Positions 1-7,722 of a stretch of 16,179 nt of DNA are shown piece by piece. The notes under the pieces were generated by a model. That model saw only the letters and a program-made list of their open reading frames with translations. It was not told the DNA's origin and did no database searches. This DNA is from SAR324 cluster bacterium (GTDB lineage Bacteria > SAR324 > XYD2-FULL-50-16). The stretch's first letter is position 1; each line of letters opens with the position of its first letter. The position numbers and the translations under genes were made by a program. Location: positions 6,865 to 23,043 of the forward strand of contig NVSR01000036.1 of the NCBI GenBank assembly GCA_002401295.1, in the 5' to 3' direction.

Positions 1-1122
1 TGGAGAATTCTTGTCATTGATGATGAACAAAATATTCGATCAGCTTTTATTGCTTTATTAAGTCCTCCAAAGCAAAGTTGGCAGGCATTGGGTAATAAAC
101 TCTTTGAAGTACCTGATATATGGGAAGAGACTCCTCTTGATGTGATCACAAGCAGTCAGGGGCAGGAAGGCCTACAATTGGTAGAAACAGCTTGTGATCA
201 AGACCATCCCTTTTTTCTTATTTTTATTGATATGCGGATGCCTCCCGGTTGGGATGGTCTGAAAACAGCTCAGGAAATTCTTAAAATTGACCCAGATGTG
301 AACATTGTGTTGATCACAGCCTATGCGGATAACAAACCTGATTCTTTTGCAGAGGAGTTGGGAGTGGCTGATAAACTATTCTATATTAAAAAGCCTTTTG
401 AACCGGCAGAAATTAAATATTTTGTTTCGGGCCTTGTGGCTGCTGGAAAGCGAGAACATGATTTGAAACAGACATTATGCGAACAAGATGATTTGGTAGA
501 GAGTTTGTCCAGTCGTCAACAGGACACTCTGAAACGTTGTGACCTTGTAGAAAAAGTTAATCTGCAGTTGCAGCAAACGAATCAATACTTGGAATCCTTA
601 GCTTCCATTGATGAACTGACAGGGATCTACAATCGGCGCTACTTATTAGAGCAAATGCAAAAGGAATGGGCCCGTAGTCGACGTTATCAATATCCTATTG
701 CTCTAATTTTATTTGATGTGGATCATTTTAAGCTTTTTAACGATCACTATGGCCATCAAACGGGAGATCAGGTCTTACGTTTGATGGCTCAAACGAGCCA
801 AAGCATTTTACGGGATTCTGATATCATGGGACGCTATGGAGGGGAAGAGTTTTTAATTATGCTGCCTGAAACGAGTGTGTTTAATGCGGCCCTGGTAGCG
901 GAAAAAATAAGAGCACTAGTGGAAAAACTTGAATTCACTCAGGAGGGAGATAAGCTTCGGATTGCAGTTAGCCTGGGAGTTGCCGGACGGAAAAAAGAGA
1001 CCCGGGAAACGATGGAGTCCGTCATTCAGCGAGTGGATCAGGCTATGTATCAAGCAAAACATGCTGGCAGAAATCAGGTTTATATCTGCCGACAGAAGTC
1101 ACCAAGCAATCTGGCTAATTGA
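1..1122 (+). CDS. Response regulator with GGDEF domain (diguanylate cyclase), 5'-partial
   Basis: The reading frame is open from base 1, so the start lies just upstream; 373 residues are visible. It opens on the first receiver strand (ILVIDDE, residues 3-9). The phospho-acceptor Asp lies in the FIDMRMPPGWDG stretch, followed by the TAY and KKPF motifs. The receiver has about 25 extra residues between helix 1 and strand 2. A helical linker (about 150-200) precedes a GGDEF domain with LASIDELTGIYNRR at its start, the FDVDHFK motif and an intact GGEEF active site. Five residues before that is RDSD, an RxxD inhibitory I-site, so the enzyme should make c-di-GMP from GTP with product feedback when the receiver is phosphorylated. 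It lacks membrane segments and is probably cytosolic. Its 3' end overlaps the convergent kinase gene by 8 bp. Domain calls are sure; the stimulus is unknown. Confidence 0.95.
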   Translation, partial: WRILVIDDEQNIRSAFIALLSPPKQSWQALGNKLFEVPDIWEETPLDVITSSQGQEGLQLVETACDQDHPFFLIFIDMRMPPGWDGLKTAQEILKIDPDVNIVLITAYADNKPDSFAEELGVADKLFYIKKPFEPAEIKYFVSGLVAAGKREHDLKQTLCEQDDLVESLSSRQQDTLKRCDLVEKVNLQLQQTNQYLESLASIDELTGIYNRRYLLEQMQKEWARSRRYQYPIALILFDVDHFKLFNDHYGHQTGDQVLRLMAQTSQSILRDSDIMGRYGGEEFLIMLPETSVFNAALVAEKIRALVEKLEFTQEGDKLRIAVSLGVAGRKKETRETMESVIQRVDQAMYQAKHAGRNQVYICRQKSPSNLAN

Positions 1123-2293
1123 TAGAGTAGGGTAGAGCAAAGGAGAAACAGCTGCCTTCTCCAATTCTACTTTGCAGTTGGATCATACTGCCGTGGGCGA
1201 GTATGATTTCTTGACAAATACTCAGGCCCAGACCATGGCCTCGTACTTTAACAGCTTGTTCCTTCACACGATAAAATTTCTTAAAGATACTCGTTTGTTC
1301 TTCCGGCAAAACCCCGACCCCGGTATCTTGAATTTGGACGATCAGTTGCTGCTCTTCTTCACTCACGGAAGTCAGGATGCTGCCTGCAGTTGTATAGTTA
1401 ATTGCGTTCACGATCAGGTTGATGAGTACCTGAATTAAAGCATCACTATTGCCCAGTATAAAATCTCGCTCCGTTGTTTTTTTGAGTTCCAAGAGCAGAC
1501 CTTTTTTTTCCGCATCTTTACGCAGTAGTCGATGAGCATGGTCGATCAGTGGAAAAAGGTGGATTCCCTCAAGATGAAACTTCTGAGTTATTTTCTGATT
1601 TTGTTTTAAGATATTTAAATTCTTAGTAAGGGTGTACAAACGTTTAGTTTCTGTTTCAATATCGCGAATGAATTGATTCCGACGTGTATCTTCCATCTCA
1701 TAATTGAGTAAAGTATCACAAGCTCCTAATATTACTTGGATAGGATGCCGGATCTCATGGGTCATATTGCTAATGAAAACCTCTTTATCTTGATCCAATT
1801 CTTCTCGATCTCTTGCCAGTTGCCAACGGAACAGAAGAGAGTCTGTCATTTGGCGAACTTCCAACTTATCAAAAGGTTTTTGGATATAAAAAAAATGCTG
1901 TCTTTTTAAGGTTTCCTTGATTTTCTTACGGGACTGATCTGAAAAGGCAGTCACAAAGACAATCTCTATTTTAGGGTCTATTTCCACTAGCAAACGAGCT
2001 GTTTCCAGGCCATCGATACCGGGAGGCATCCGTATATCTACAAAGGCTACGGCAATGGGATCATTTTGTTCCTTTCCCTCTTGCACGATTTTCACTGCTT
2101 CCATCCCCTGTTGTGCCGTGATGAGGCGGTAATTGACTGAGCTGTTCAGGGGGGAGGTTTTAAACAGCTCTTGGGCCAAGGCACCCAAATCATCACGTTG
2201 CTGTTGGCGGACCCGTGAGCAGGATAAAATCCGACGATAAACTCGGAGAATAGCTGCTTCATCATCAATGACTAAAACTCTGGGGGTGTTCAT
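1115..2293 (-). CDS. Hybrid receiver-histidine kinase
   Basis: This 392-residue soluble protein has an N-terminal receiver (about 1-155; acidic pocket D10/D11, phospho-acceptor D86, T115, K139). A HisKA dimerisation domain follows, with H-box NMTHEIRHPI and the likely phospho-His at 179. The HATPase_c domain shows the N-box NLIVNAINY (292-300), G1 DTGVGV (323-328) and G2 GHGLGLSI (352-359). Having the receiver before the kinase with no sensor or membrane segment suggests it relays a signal from another kinase. The receiver carries the same long insert after helix 1 as the neighbouring GGDEF regulator, and the two genes converge and overlap, so common control or a shared partner is likely. The ATG follows a run of A bases and no strong Shine-Dalgarno is visible, but the receiver begins at once (RVLVIDDE), which fixes the start closely. 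Confidence 0.95.
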   Translation of the reverse strand: MNTPRVLVIDDEAAILRVYRRILSCSRVRQQQRDDLGALAQELFKTSPLNSSVNYRLITAQQGMEAVKIVQEGKEQNDPIAVAFVDIRMPPGIDGLETARLLVEIDPKIEIVFVTAFSDQSRKKIKETLKRQHFFYIQKPFDKLEVRQMTDSLLFRWQLARDREELDQDKEVFISNMTHEIRHPIQVILGACDTLLNYEMEDTRRNQFIRDIETETKRLYTLTKNLNILKQNQKITQKFHLEGIHLFPLIDHAHRLLRKDAEKKGLLLELKKTTERDFILGNSDALIQVLINLIVNAINYTTAGSILTSVSEEEQQLIVQIQDTGVGVLPEEQTSIFKKFYRVKEQAVKVRGHGLGLSICQEIILAHGSMIQLQSRIGEGSCFSFALPYSIN

Positions 2294-2314
2294 TTTTTTA
2301 TCACATCAGAGAAA

Positions 2315-2325
2315 CCCCTGAGGGG
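2315..2325. repeat. GC palindrome upstream of kinase gene
   Basis: CCCCT-G-AGGGG is a perfect 5-bp inverted repeat around one base, 22 bp upstream of the kinase ATG in an otherwise AT-rich region. It may be an operator. A one-base loop argues against an RNA hairpin. Confidence 0.3.
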
Positions 2326-2411
2326 CATTTATATTAAATAAGAATAACAAGATATTGGATTATCCCATAGATCAGGAAAACAAGACAAGAGTGTAACAAA
2401 GTTTAAAACGT

Positions 2412-2428
2412 TGTTTCAAAATGAAACA
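2412..2428. promoter_or_regulatory. 17-bp perfect inverted repeat, candidate operator
   Basis: TGTTTCA-AAA-TGAAACA is a perfect 7-bp inverted repeat with a 3-bp spacer. It lies 264 bp upstream of the first pilin start and 119 bp upstream of the kinase start. The size and symmetry suit a dimeric transcription factor, possibly an enhancer-type activator given the distance. The cognate factor is unknown. Confidence 0.4.
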
Positions 2429-2691
2429 GAGAAGTCGGCAGAGTCCACGATAGAAAAAGTTCAATCAAACGAAAGTATTAATCTCCTAAGCTCTTAAAAA
2501 AATATTTATGCTATGGCTTGATTTTTTTAAAAAAAAACAAATAATTTCAAAAATGAGCAAAGGCAATTTTCATGCCACCTGAATATTTTTTAAGGTACTG
2601 TAAATATTGTTGATTACTTATAGGTATGCAATGTGAACTATGTAACTTATTCAAGCACGAATTGACCAGATGTCTGCCCCTGGAGATTAAG

Positions 2692-3171
2692 ATGAAAAAG
2701 CTGATGAAACGATTGACTTTTGTAATGCTGACAGGAATTGCGTTAACTTTTGCAGGTGTCCTACACGCAGCGGATGAAAGCTTTACTACTTCCATTCAAA
2801 TTTTGACAGCATTGTCTATTACGGAACAGTCTGCATTACTTTTTCCCGATACGGAAGCTTCATCTTCCTCACAGGCAGTGGTGGTTGCCCCTGCTGATTC
2901 GGGAGCTGCTACTTTTGATATTGCCGGTCAAGGCAGTGAAGGCATCACCGCTTCTATCGTAGAAAATAGTGTGAGTATGGTTAACGGATCTACAACGATT
3001 ACAGTTGCTTCTTTCACCTTTGGTGGAAGTCTGGCCTCCAGCGGAACAGGAACTCTTTCCAGTGGAGGTTCACTAAACTCCTGTAAAGTTGGTGCCACGG
3101 CCTCAATACCAGCCAATCCGGGGGCTGGCACTTACAGTGGAACACTAACTTTCCGTGTGGTTTACAATTAA
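2692..3171 (+). CDS. DUF4402-like secreted pilus subunit 1
   Basis: This 159-residue protein has a Sec signal peptide: basic MKKLMKR, a hydrophobic core, and probable cleavage after LHA near residue 26. The mature part matches the DUF4402 pattern: a Ser-rich strand, DSGAATFDIAG, a turn, FTFGGSL, a Gly/Ser-rich hairpin, and a C-terminal GTYSGTLTFRVVYN. DUF4402 proteins are beta-rich secreted proteins often encoded with a chaperone and usher, so this is probably a pilus or surface-fibre subunit. The reading frame extends upstream to 2626, but GGAG six bases before the ATG at 2692 and the signal peptide beginning there decide the start. It is closely similar to the next gene, indicating tandem duplication. 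One Cys remains in the mature protein. Confidence 0.85.
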   Translation: MKKLMKRLTFVMLTGIALTFAGVLHAADESFTTSIQILTALSITEQSALLFPDTEASSSSQAVVVAPADSGAATFDIAGQGSEGITASIVENSVSMVNGSTTITVASFTFGGSLASSGTGTLSSGGSLNSCKVGATASIPANPGAGTYSGTLTFRVVYN

Positions 3172-3210
3172 GAATGGTCACCCACAGCATCGGGTTATGA
3201 GGGACCGTTA

Positions 3211-3239
3211 GCTCCCCTGTCCTGAAAGGGCGGGGGAGC
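3211..3239 (+). other. Intercistronic stem-loop between subunit genes
   Basis: GCTCCCC (3211-3217) pairs with GGGGAGC (3233-3239), and an inner CCT/AGG can also pair. The structure sits 39 bp after the first subunit's stop and just before the Shine-Dalgarno (GGAGA) of the second. It has no T-run, so it is not a typical terminator. A role in mRNA stability or graded expression of the two subunits is plausible. Confidence 0.45.
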
Positions 3240-3252
3240 ACGGAGAAATTGG

Positions 3253-3732
3253 ATGAAAACACTGGTGGGGAAATGGAAATTATTCCTTATGCTGGCTCTG
3301 TCACTGGGCACTCCAACCATGCTTTACGCGGTGGAAGAAAGTTTTGTGGCATCTATCAGAATCCTGTCTCCCATGCCTGTTTTTGAACGAACCCCTTTAG
3401 TCTTCCCTGATCTAGAGGTCTCCGAAAGTAGCCGGACCATCGTGGTATTGCCTAGCGATACAGGTGCGGCTTCTTTTGATCTAGTCGGTGGGAGTGATGA
3501 GGGGATTACCGCATCGATTGTGGAGAGTGAGGTGAGTATGACTCAAGGTTCCACGGTAATCGTGGTGAATGCTTTCACTTTTGGTGGCTGTTTGGGAGCT
3601 GACGGTACAGGCGCACTCTCTGGTTCAGGAAAATTCAGTTCCTGTACGATTGGAGGAACCGCATTGATCCCTGCCAATCCGAACTTTGGAATGTATACTG
3701 GAACCTTGACCTTCCGGGTGGTTTATCAATAG
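3253..3732 (+). CDS. DUF4402-like secreted pilus subunit 2
   Basis: This 159-residue protein is a paralogue of the preceding subunit, the same length and aligning throughout. Shared blocks include EGITASIVE, FTFGG, IPANP and GTLTFRVVY. The signal peptide (MKTLVGKWK then a hydrophobic core) is probably cleaved after LYA near residue 26. Unlike subunit 1 it has two Cys in the mature part, FTFGGC and SSC, which could form a disulfide. A GGAGA eight bases before the ATG supports the start. The 81-bp gap from subunit 1 holds a stem-loop. It is probably a major or minor fibre subunit donated to the usher by the downstream chaperone. Which of the three subunits is the main one cannot be told from sequence. 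Confidence 0.85.
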   Translation: MKTLVGKWKLFLMLALSLGTPTMLYAVEESFVASIRILSPMPVFERTPLVFPDLEVSESSRTIVVLPSDTGAASFDLVGGSDEGITASIVESEVSMTQGSTVIVVNAFTFGGCLGADGTGALSGSGKFSSCTIGGTALIPANPNFGMYTGTLTFRVVYQ

Positions 3733-3791
3733 AGGGGGGCACTCTAGTCTAGTAAAATTTGATGGAGTACTAGCCAAAGAGGATGGATCAT

Positions 3792-4235
3792 ATGGGGAAA
3801 GGAATGAGGTGCTGTGGTTTTATATTTTGCGGTATTATTTTGCTCTGGCATTCGGGAGTTGTGGCGATTGAAATACAGGTGATTCAGAACCTGCAGTTTC
3901 CCACAACTGTCCAAAGCACCAGTTCACAGCGGGTAACCGTTGCACCCGATGATTCGGGAGCTGCTATTTTTAGTGCTACAGGAGATCCTTTTCAAACAGT
4001 AACTGTAACTGTCAGAGAGAGCAGCGGATTCATGGTACAGGGGGCTGAAGAAATTAAGGTTAACAAATTTAAGTATGGAGGATCCTTAACAAAACGTAGG
4101 AAATCGGGAATTGGTGTTTTCGATGCTGCAGGAGTTCTGACAAATATGCGCATTGGTGCGACGGCTAAAATTCCCAGGAATATTCCCTCCGGTTTCTATC
4201 AGGGGACTTTTACCTTACGTATTGTATATCGTTGA
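3792..4235 (+). CDS. DUF4402-like secreted pilus subunit 3
   Basis: This 147-residue protein is a more diverged member of the same family. It keeps VAPDDSGAAIF, the KYGGSL block and the C-terminal GFYQGTFTLRIVYR, but has a basic stretch (KRRKSG) in the hairpin and no Cys in the mature part. The signal peptide has a Cys-rich hydrophobic core and probably ends at VVA. Several in-frame ATGs exist (3783, 3792, 3804). I chose 3792 because AGAGG lies nine bases upstream, while the ATG at 3783 directly abuts that motif. Its position between the paired subunits and the chaperone suggests a specialised subunit such as a tip, adaptor or terminator, which is inference. Confidence 0.8.
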   Translation: MGKGMRCCGFIFCGIILLWHSGVVAIEIQVIQNLQFPTTVQSTSSQRVTVAPDDSGAAIFSATGDPFQTVTVTVRESSGFMVQGAEEIKVNKFKYGGSLTKRRKSGIGVFDAAGVLTNMRIGATAKIPRNIPSGFYQGTFTLRIVYR

Positions 4236-4286
4236 AATTATTTCTGCTGGTTTCACTGCAATCATAGAATCATAGGGAGAAACAGA

Positions 4287-5087
4287 ATGAGGTACTTGCC
4301 AGTCATGAATCGATTTTGTTTGCTTTGGTTGTGGCTGACTTTGCTGGTAACTTCCCCGGTCATGGGCAAGGCTTTTTTTTCGGTGGCACCGGGAGTGGTT
4401 CAATTTGAATTTTCCCGTCTGCGGACCCAGTCCTTCATGATTTCCAACACAGGTGATGAAAGGGTTCGCTTAGTGATTCGGCCTGTGTATTTCGCGGTTG
4501 ATTCCAGATCTTTGCGCGCTGGAACTCCTCTCAATCCAGACCGCAAAGTTCAAGATAATATTAGTTCCTCCCTCGTTATTAGCCCACGGGTCTTATCTCT
4601 CGCTCCCAATCAACGGCGAAAGGTTCGGGTTTCCCTCAGGCCTCAGAAGCAATTGAGGCAAGGAGACTACCGGGCTCATCTCCTGATCAGTGTGTTAAAG
4701 GGGAAAAGTGGACGAGTTAACCCCCCGATTACCACCACCACAGGTTTGGCTATTAACCTGGATATTCAGATGGAAACAGCTGTCGCTGTGTATGCTCGTA
4801 TGGGCAAGGCCGTGTATGACTTTCACTGGGACTGTTCTAAAAATAGTCAGAATCAGTTGATTGTTACGGCTATCAATCCGAATCAATGGCGATTTAAAGG
4901 ATGGGTTGGTATCTTTACTCCTGAAAGTACTGTTAAAACACCACCCTTAACTTTAGTTCGCCTGATCTCTTTAAGAGAAAGTAAACGCCCTTTGCTGACG
5001 GAGTTACCTGCGGAAAATTCAGTCCGGATCCGGTGGGGGCTGGATAAAGAGCAGCTTAATATGGGGTCAGTTAACTGTAATTTATAA
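4287..5087 (+). CDS. PapD-like periplasmic pilus chaperone
   Basis: This 266-residue protein begins with a signal peptide (hydrophobic residues about 10-25, cleavage near VMG-KA). It then shows the PapD-like fold: an N-terminal strand (FFSVAPGVVQF), the ISNTGDERVRLVIRPVYF strands, then SPRVLSLAPNQRRKVRVSLRP and the hallmark GDYRAHLLI of fimbrial chaperones. A second immunoglobulin-like domain follows, with two Cys (in WDCS and at the VNCNL end) that may pair. The expected role is to bind subunits in the periplasm by donor-strand complementation and deliver them to the usher. GGGAGAAACAG just before the ATG is a good Shine-Dalgarno. It lies 51 bp after subunit 3 and 18 bp before the usher, consistent with one transcript. 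Confidence 0.88.
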   Translation: MRYLPVMNRFCLLWLWLTLLVTSPVMGKAFFSVAPGVVQFEFSRLRTQSFMISNTGDERVRLVIRPVYFAVDSRSLRAGTPLNPDRKVQDNISSSLVISPRVLSLAPNQRRKVRVSLRPQKQLRQGDYRAHLLISVLKGKSGRVNPPITTTTGLAINLDIQMETAVAVYARMGKAVYDFHWDCSKNSQNQLIVTAINPNQWRFKGWVGIFTPESTVKTPPLTLVRLISLRESKRPLLTELPAENSVRIRWGLDKEQLNMGSVNCNL

Positions 5088-5105
5088 GATTTTATTTGAT
5101 GGAGA

Positions 5106-7616
5106 ATGAAACCTTTCCGAACTTCCTATGGAATTTATTGGAGTCTTTTTATTCTCCTATACTCTTTTTTCCTACCTCCCAGAGTTTTCCCTCAAGAGCA
5201 GGGCTTGCTCAACCAAGCCTACATCCAGTTTCAAATCAAAAAAAAAGGATCTACTTTTTACTCTGTGCTGATGGGGCCCGAGGAGCAGCCTTATCTGGAT
5301 GTCCTCGATATTATGGAGACTTACCTTAGTTTATTCCCTCATTGTCATTCGGAAAAACTCACTTGCAGGGTGAAAATTTTTATTTTGCAAAAGGAATATC
5401 TGATCGATGGGGTGACAGGGCAATTTGGGGTTCTGGAAAATGAAAATTCTATAAAATTTCTGCCCTCAGAGGCTTTCATTGTTCAAGATGGAAAGTTCTG
5501 GTTGCGCTATGACATTTGGGGGCAGTGGCTGCCTCTCTCCTTAACCTGGAATTTAGACCTGTACCAGTTGAATATGGTGCCTCATTTTCCTTTGTTATCG
5601 GAAATAACCCAACAAAGGGCTCAAGTTAGAGATAAAAATAGGGAGCTCAAACTGGCGAATGATTATAAAGACTCATTACCCTCCTTAAGGGCTACTCAAG
5701 ACTATGCAATGGAATTTCGTTATCTTTTGAGTCATGAGCGCCTGCAAAAGAAAACCCAGGAAAATACCAATCTCAATTACGATTTCAATCTCGACCTTTG
5801 GGAGGGAACCTTTCAGTGGAATGGTACCTATGGCATTCAAAAGCAGGCAGAAAAAACGGTTCATCAACAAACTGGGTTCTGGAATTATAAAATTTTACAT
5901 CAACCCTATTTTGAGTCTTTGGAAGTTGGGACCACTTTTTTAGATCGAACGGTTTTGGTACCCAACCTACGTCTCAATGATGGATTTCGATTGCATCGTT
6001 TGGGAGAAAAAGTTGGGGCTGAGCGCTTCATTCTTCGGGGCATCACTTTTCCCGGGACGGAAGTGGATGTATATCGCAATGGTTTTTTGTTGGAATCCAA
6101 AATAACGGGTGGGGACGGGGTTTATATATTTGATAACATTAATATTGCAGGAGGAGAATCCGTTCGTCTTCAATTCTTTTATCCCGATGGTTCCAGCGAG
6201 GAGGAACTATTCAAAATAGCTCCTGACTATGGAGCTATTTTATCGGAGGATGTTTGGGATATGCGCCTGAACTATGGCAAAAAAGATACTACCAGGATTT
6301 ATCATTTGGACTTGGCTTGGGGACTTCTGGAGAATCTCTCTTTAGGCGCTACTGTTTATCAATTCAGAGAAGCAACAGAAAATGAGGAAAAAATTGAAAA
6401 GTTACACGGTATTACAGTAGCATGGCGCCCTTTTTACGGTTTACATCTGCAAGGAGAAGGACTTTTATTTGAATCCGGTCGGGATTATGGCCTTCAGGTG
6501 GATCTGACCTATTTTCGCCGGCACTTTATCCAGTGGACATCTCGTGTTCATCAAGAGGCTAGTCCTTTACTGGACTTTTATGCGGGGGACCGAAGGAGTT
6601 TACGTTTTGACCAGTTGCGGCACAACTTCTCTTGGGGGCGCTGGTTTTGGGGAACAGATTGTCTGCAAAGCATAGAAAAACAAAAATGTAAGTTTAATCT
6701 TCGTCATCAGTGGAGTGCTCGCCTTAGTTTCTCTGTGGAGCCTGAGTTTGTGCATCCATTTGAAGGAGAGGATACTCGGAGCAGTAATTGGGAGGTGGAC
6801 CTCTTGTGGCCAAAACATAGTGTGAGGATCTCTCGTCTGATCAGCAAAGATAACTCCAGATATACGGGTAGCTATCGATTTCAAAGGGGGAAAAAGGCGA
6901 ATTGGGATTTCTCCCTGGCCCTCAATTTGCCTGATCAGAGAGAAAATAGTTTCAGCGCAACTCTGTCCTGGAGGCCCACGGAGCAAATCTCTACTAAATT
7001 TAACGGTAGAACTGATGATAACTCGATTTATGCCGCTTGGGCAGATGTGATTACGAAGGGGCAAGGAGCGCAGAATTGGAATCAATTTGGCTCGGGGACG
7101 CTGAGTGGCTATGTTATCATGCCAGAGGGTGAAAATGAGGTGATGCCATTGGCAGGCATTGTTGTCCAGGCTGGTTCTAGAAAAGGGATTACCGATCAGG
7201 AGGGGCACTATGTGATCCATGGTCTTCCTGTGGATCAAAGACTGTCAGTACGCATTGACCCGGGGTCTTTAGATGTAGGGTTGGGAGTGGATGAAAACTT
7301 GAAAATCGTGACCCTCCGACCGGGTACGCGAATTACGTACAATCCTAAAATTATTAGAACGGTTGGTTTGGATGGAGTCGTAGAACACAAGGACGCCCTG
7401 CCGGTAGGTATCAAAATCATCGTCATTCGATTCCACGATCAACAGAGAATACAAAAAATTTCAATAGAGAAGGATGGTTTTTTTGTGATTGAGAATCTAA
7501 AACCGGGAGACTATTTCTTAAAGCTGGAGGGAGGCAGGACTTCCCCTCCTCCCAAGATGATTCGAGTGCGTAAAGAAGACTTTTGGCTTTCAAATATTAA
7601 AATCCGAGGTTTTTGA
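5106..7616 (+). CDS. Divergent outer-membrane fimbrial usher
   Basis: This 836-residue protein has a signal peptide (about 1-30). Its N-terminal domain (about 35-160) contains YLDVLDIMETYLSLF and two Cys (80, 87). A long stretch rich in alternating aromatic/polar strands with many Trp and Tyr suits an outer-membrane beta-barrel. The plug-like segment (about 300-390) includes RGITFPGTEVDVYRNG, DGVYIFDNI and DYGAILSEDVWDMRLNYGK, characteristic of ushers. The C-terminus (about 666-836) holds repeats like carboxypeptidase-regulatory/Cna-B domains (AGIVVQAGSRKGITDQEGHY; DGFFVIENLKPGDYFLKL). It follows the chaperone by 18 bp and should be the secretion pore and assembly platform for the DUF4402-like fibre. 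It is far from the classical FimD/PapC type. GGAG lies only one base before the ATG, so the start is less certain, but the signal peptide fits. Confidence 0.82.
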   Translation: MKPFRTSYGIYWSLFILLYSFFLPPRVFPQEQGLLNQAYIQFQIKKKGSTFYSVLMGPEEQPYLDVLDIMETYLSLFPHCHSEKLTCRVKIFILQKEYLIDGVTGQFGVLENENSIKFLPSEAFIVQDGKFWLRYDIWGQWLPLSLTWNLDLYQLNMVPHFPLLSEITQQRAQVRDKNRELKLANDYKDSLPSLRATQDYAMEFRYLLSHERLQKKTQENTNLNYDFNLDLWEGTFQWNGTYGIQKQAEKTVHQQTGFWNYKILHQPYFESLEVGTTFLDRTVLVPNLRLNDGFRLHRLGEKVGAERFILRGITFPGTEVDVYRNGFLLESKITGGDGVYIFDNINIAGGESVRLQFFYPDGSSEEELFKIAPDYGAILSEDVWDMRLNYGKKDTTRIYHLDLAWGLLENLSLGATVYQFREATENEEKIEKLHGITVAWRPFYGLHLQGEGLLFESGRDYGLQVDLTYFRRHFIQWTSRVHQEASPLLDFYAGDRRSLRFDQLRHNFSWGRWFWGTDCLQSIEKQKCKFNLRHQWSARLSFSVEPEFVHPFEGEDTRSSNWEVDLLWPKHSVRISRLISKDNSRYTGSYRFQRGKKANWDFSLALNLPDQRENSFSATLSWRPTEQISTKFNGRTDDNSIYAAWADVITKGQGAQNWNQFGSGTLSGYVIMPEGENEVMPLAGIVVQAGSRKGITDQEGHYVIHGLPVDQRLSVRIDPGSLDVGLGVDENLKIVTLRPGTRITYNPKIIRTVGLDGVVEHKDALPVGIKIIVIRFHDQQRIQKISIEKDGFFVIENLKPGDYFLKLEGGRTSPPPKMIRVRKEDFWLSNIKIRGF

Positions 7617-7686
7617 TAAAACAGTGCCATCCAGGGAATATTTCAGTTTCACCACAAAGAATACGAAGAAAATCTACGATTTTTTT

Positions 7687-7716
7687 AAAAAAACATCTGA
7701 TTGAGATAGTCTCAGA
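7687..7716 (-). terminator. Candidate terminator of the STAS-capI-tviB operon
   Basis: Read on the minus strand just after the dehydrogenase stop, TCTGA (rc of 7712-7716) pairs with TCAGA (rc of 7696-7700). Two bases later comes a run of seven T (rc of 7687-7693). An alternative stem TGAGA/TCTCA overlaps it. The stem is short, so strength is uncertain. Confidence 0.4.
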
Positions 7717-7722
7717 ACACTA

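Larger units (their letters stand above)
2294..2691. promoter_or_regulatory. Divergent intergenic leader before pilus operon
   Basis: This 398-bp AT-rich stretch separates the kinase gene from the pilus operon. I see no gene here. It should hold promoters for both directions. It contains two palindromes annotated separately and long A/T runs near 2520-2560. I could not identify a convincing sigma-70 or sigma-54 promoter by eye. The last bases hold a good Shine-Dalgarno, GGAG at 2682-2685, six bases before the first pilin ATG. Confidence 0.5.

Noticed and set aside
6600..7238. 212-codon minus-strand open frame inside the usher gene.
   Set aside because: It lies wholly opposite the usher, whose plug and C-terminal motifs are clear. 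The minus-strand translation shows no known motif.
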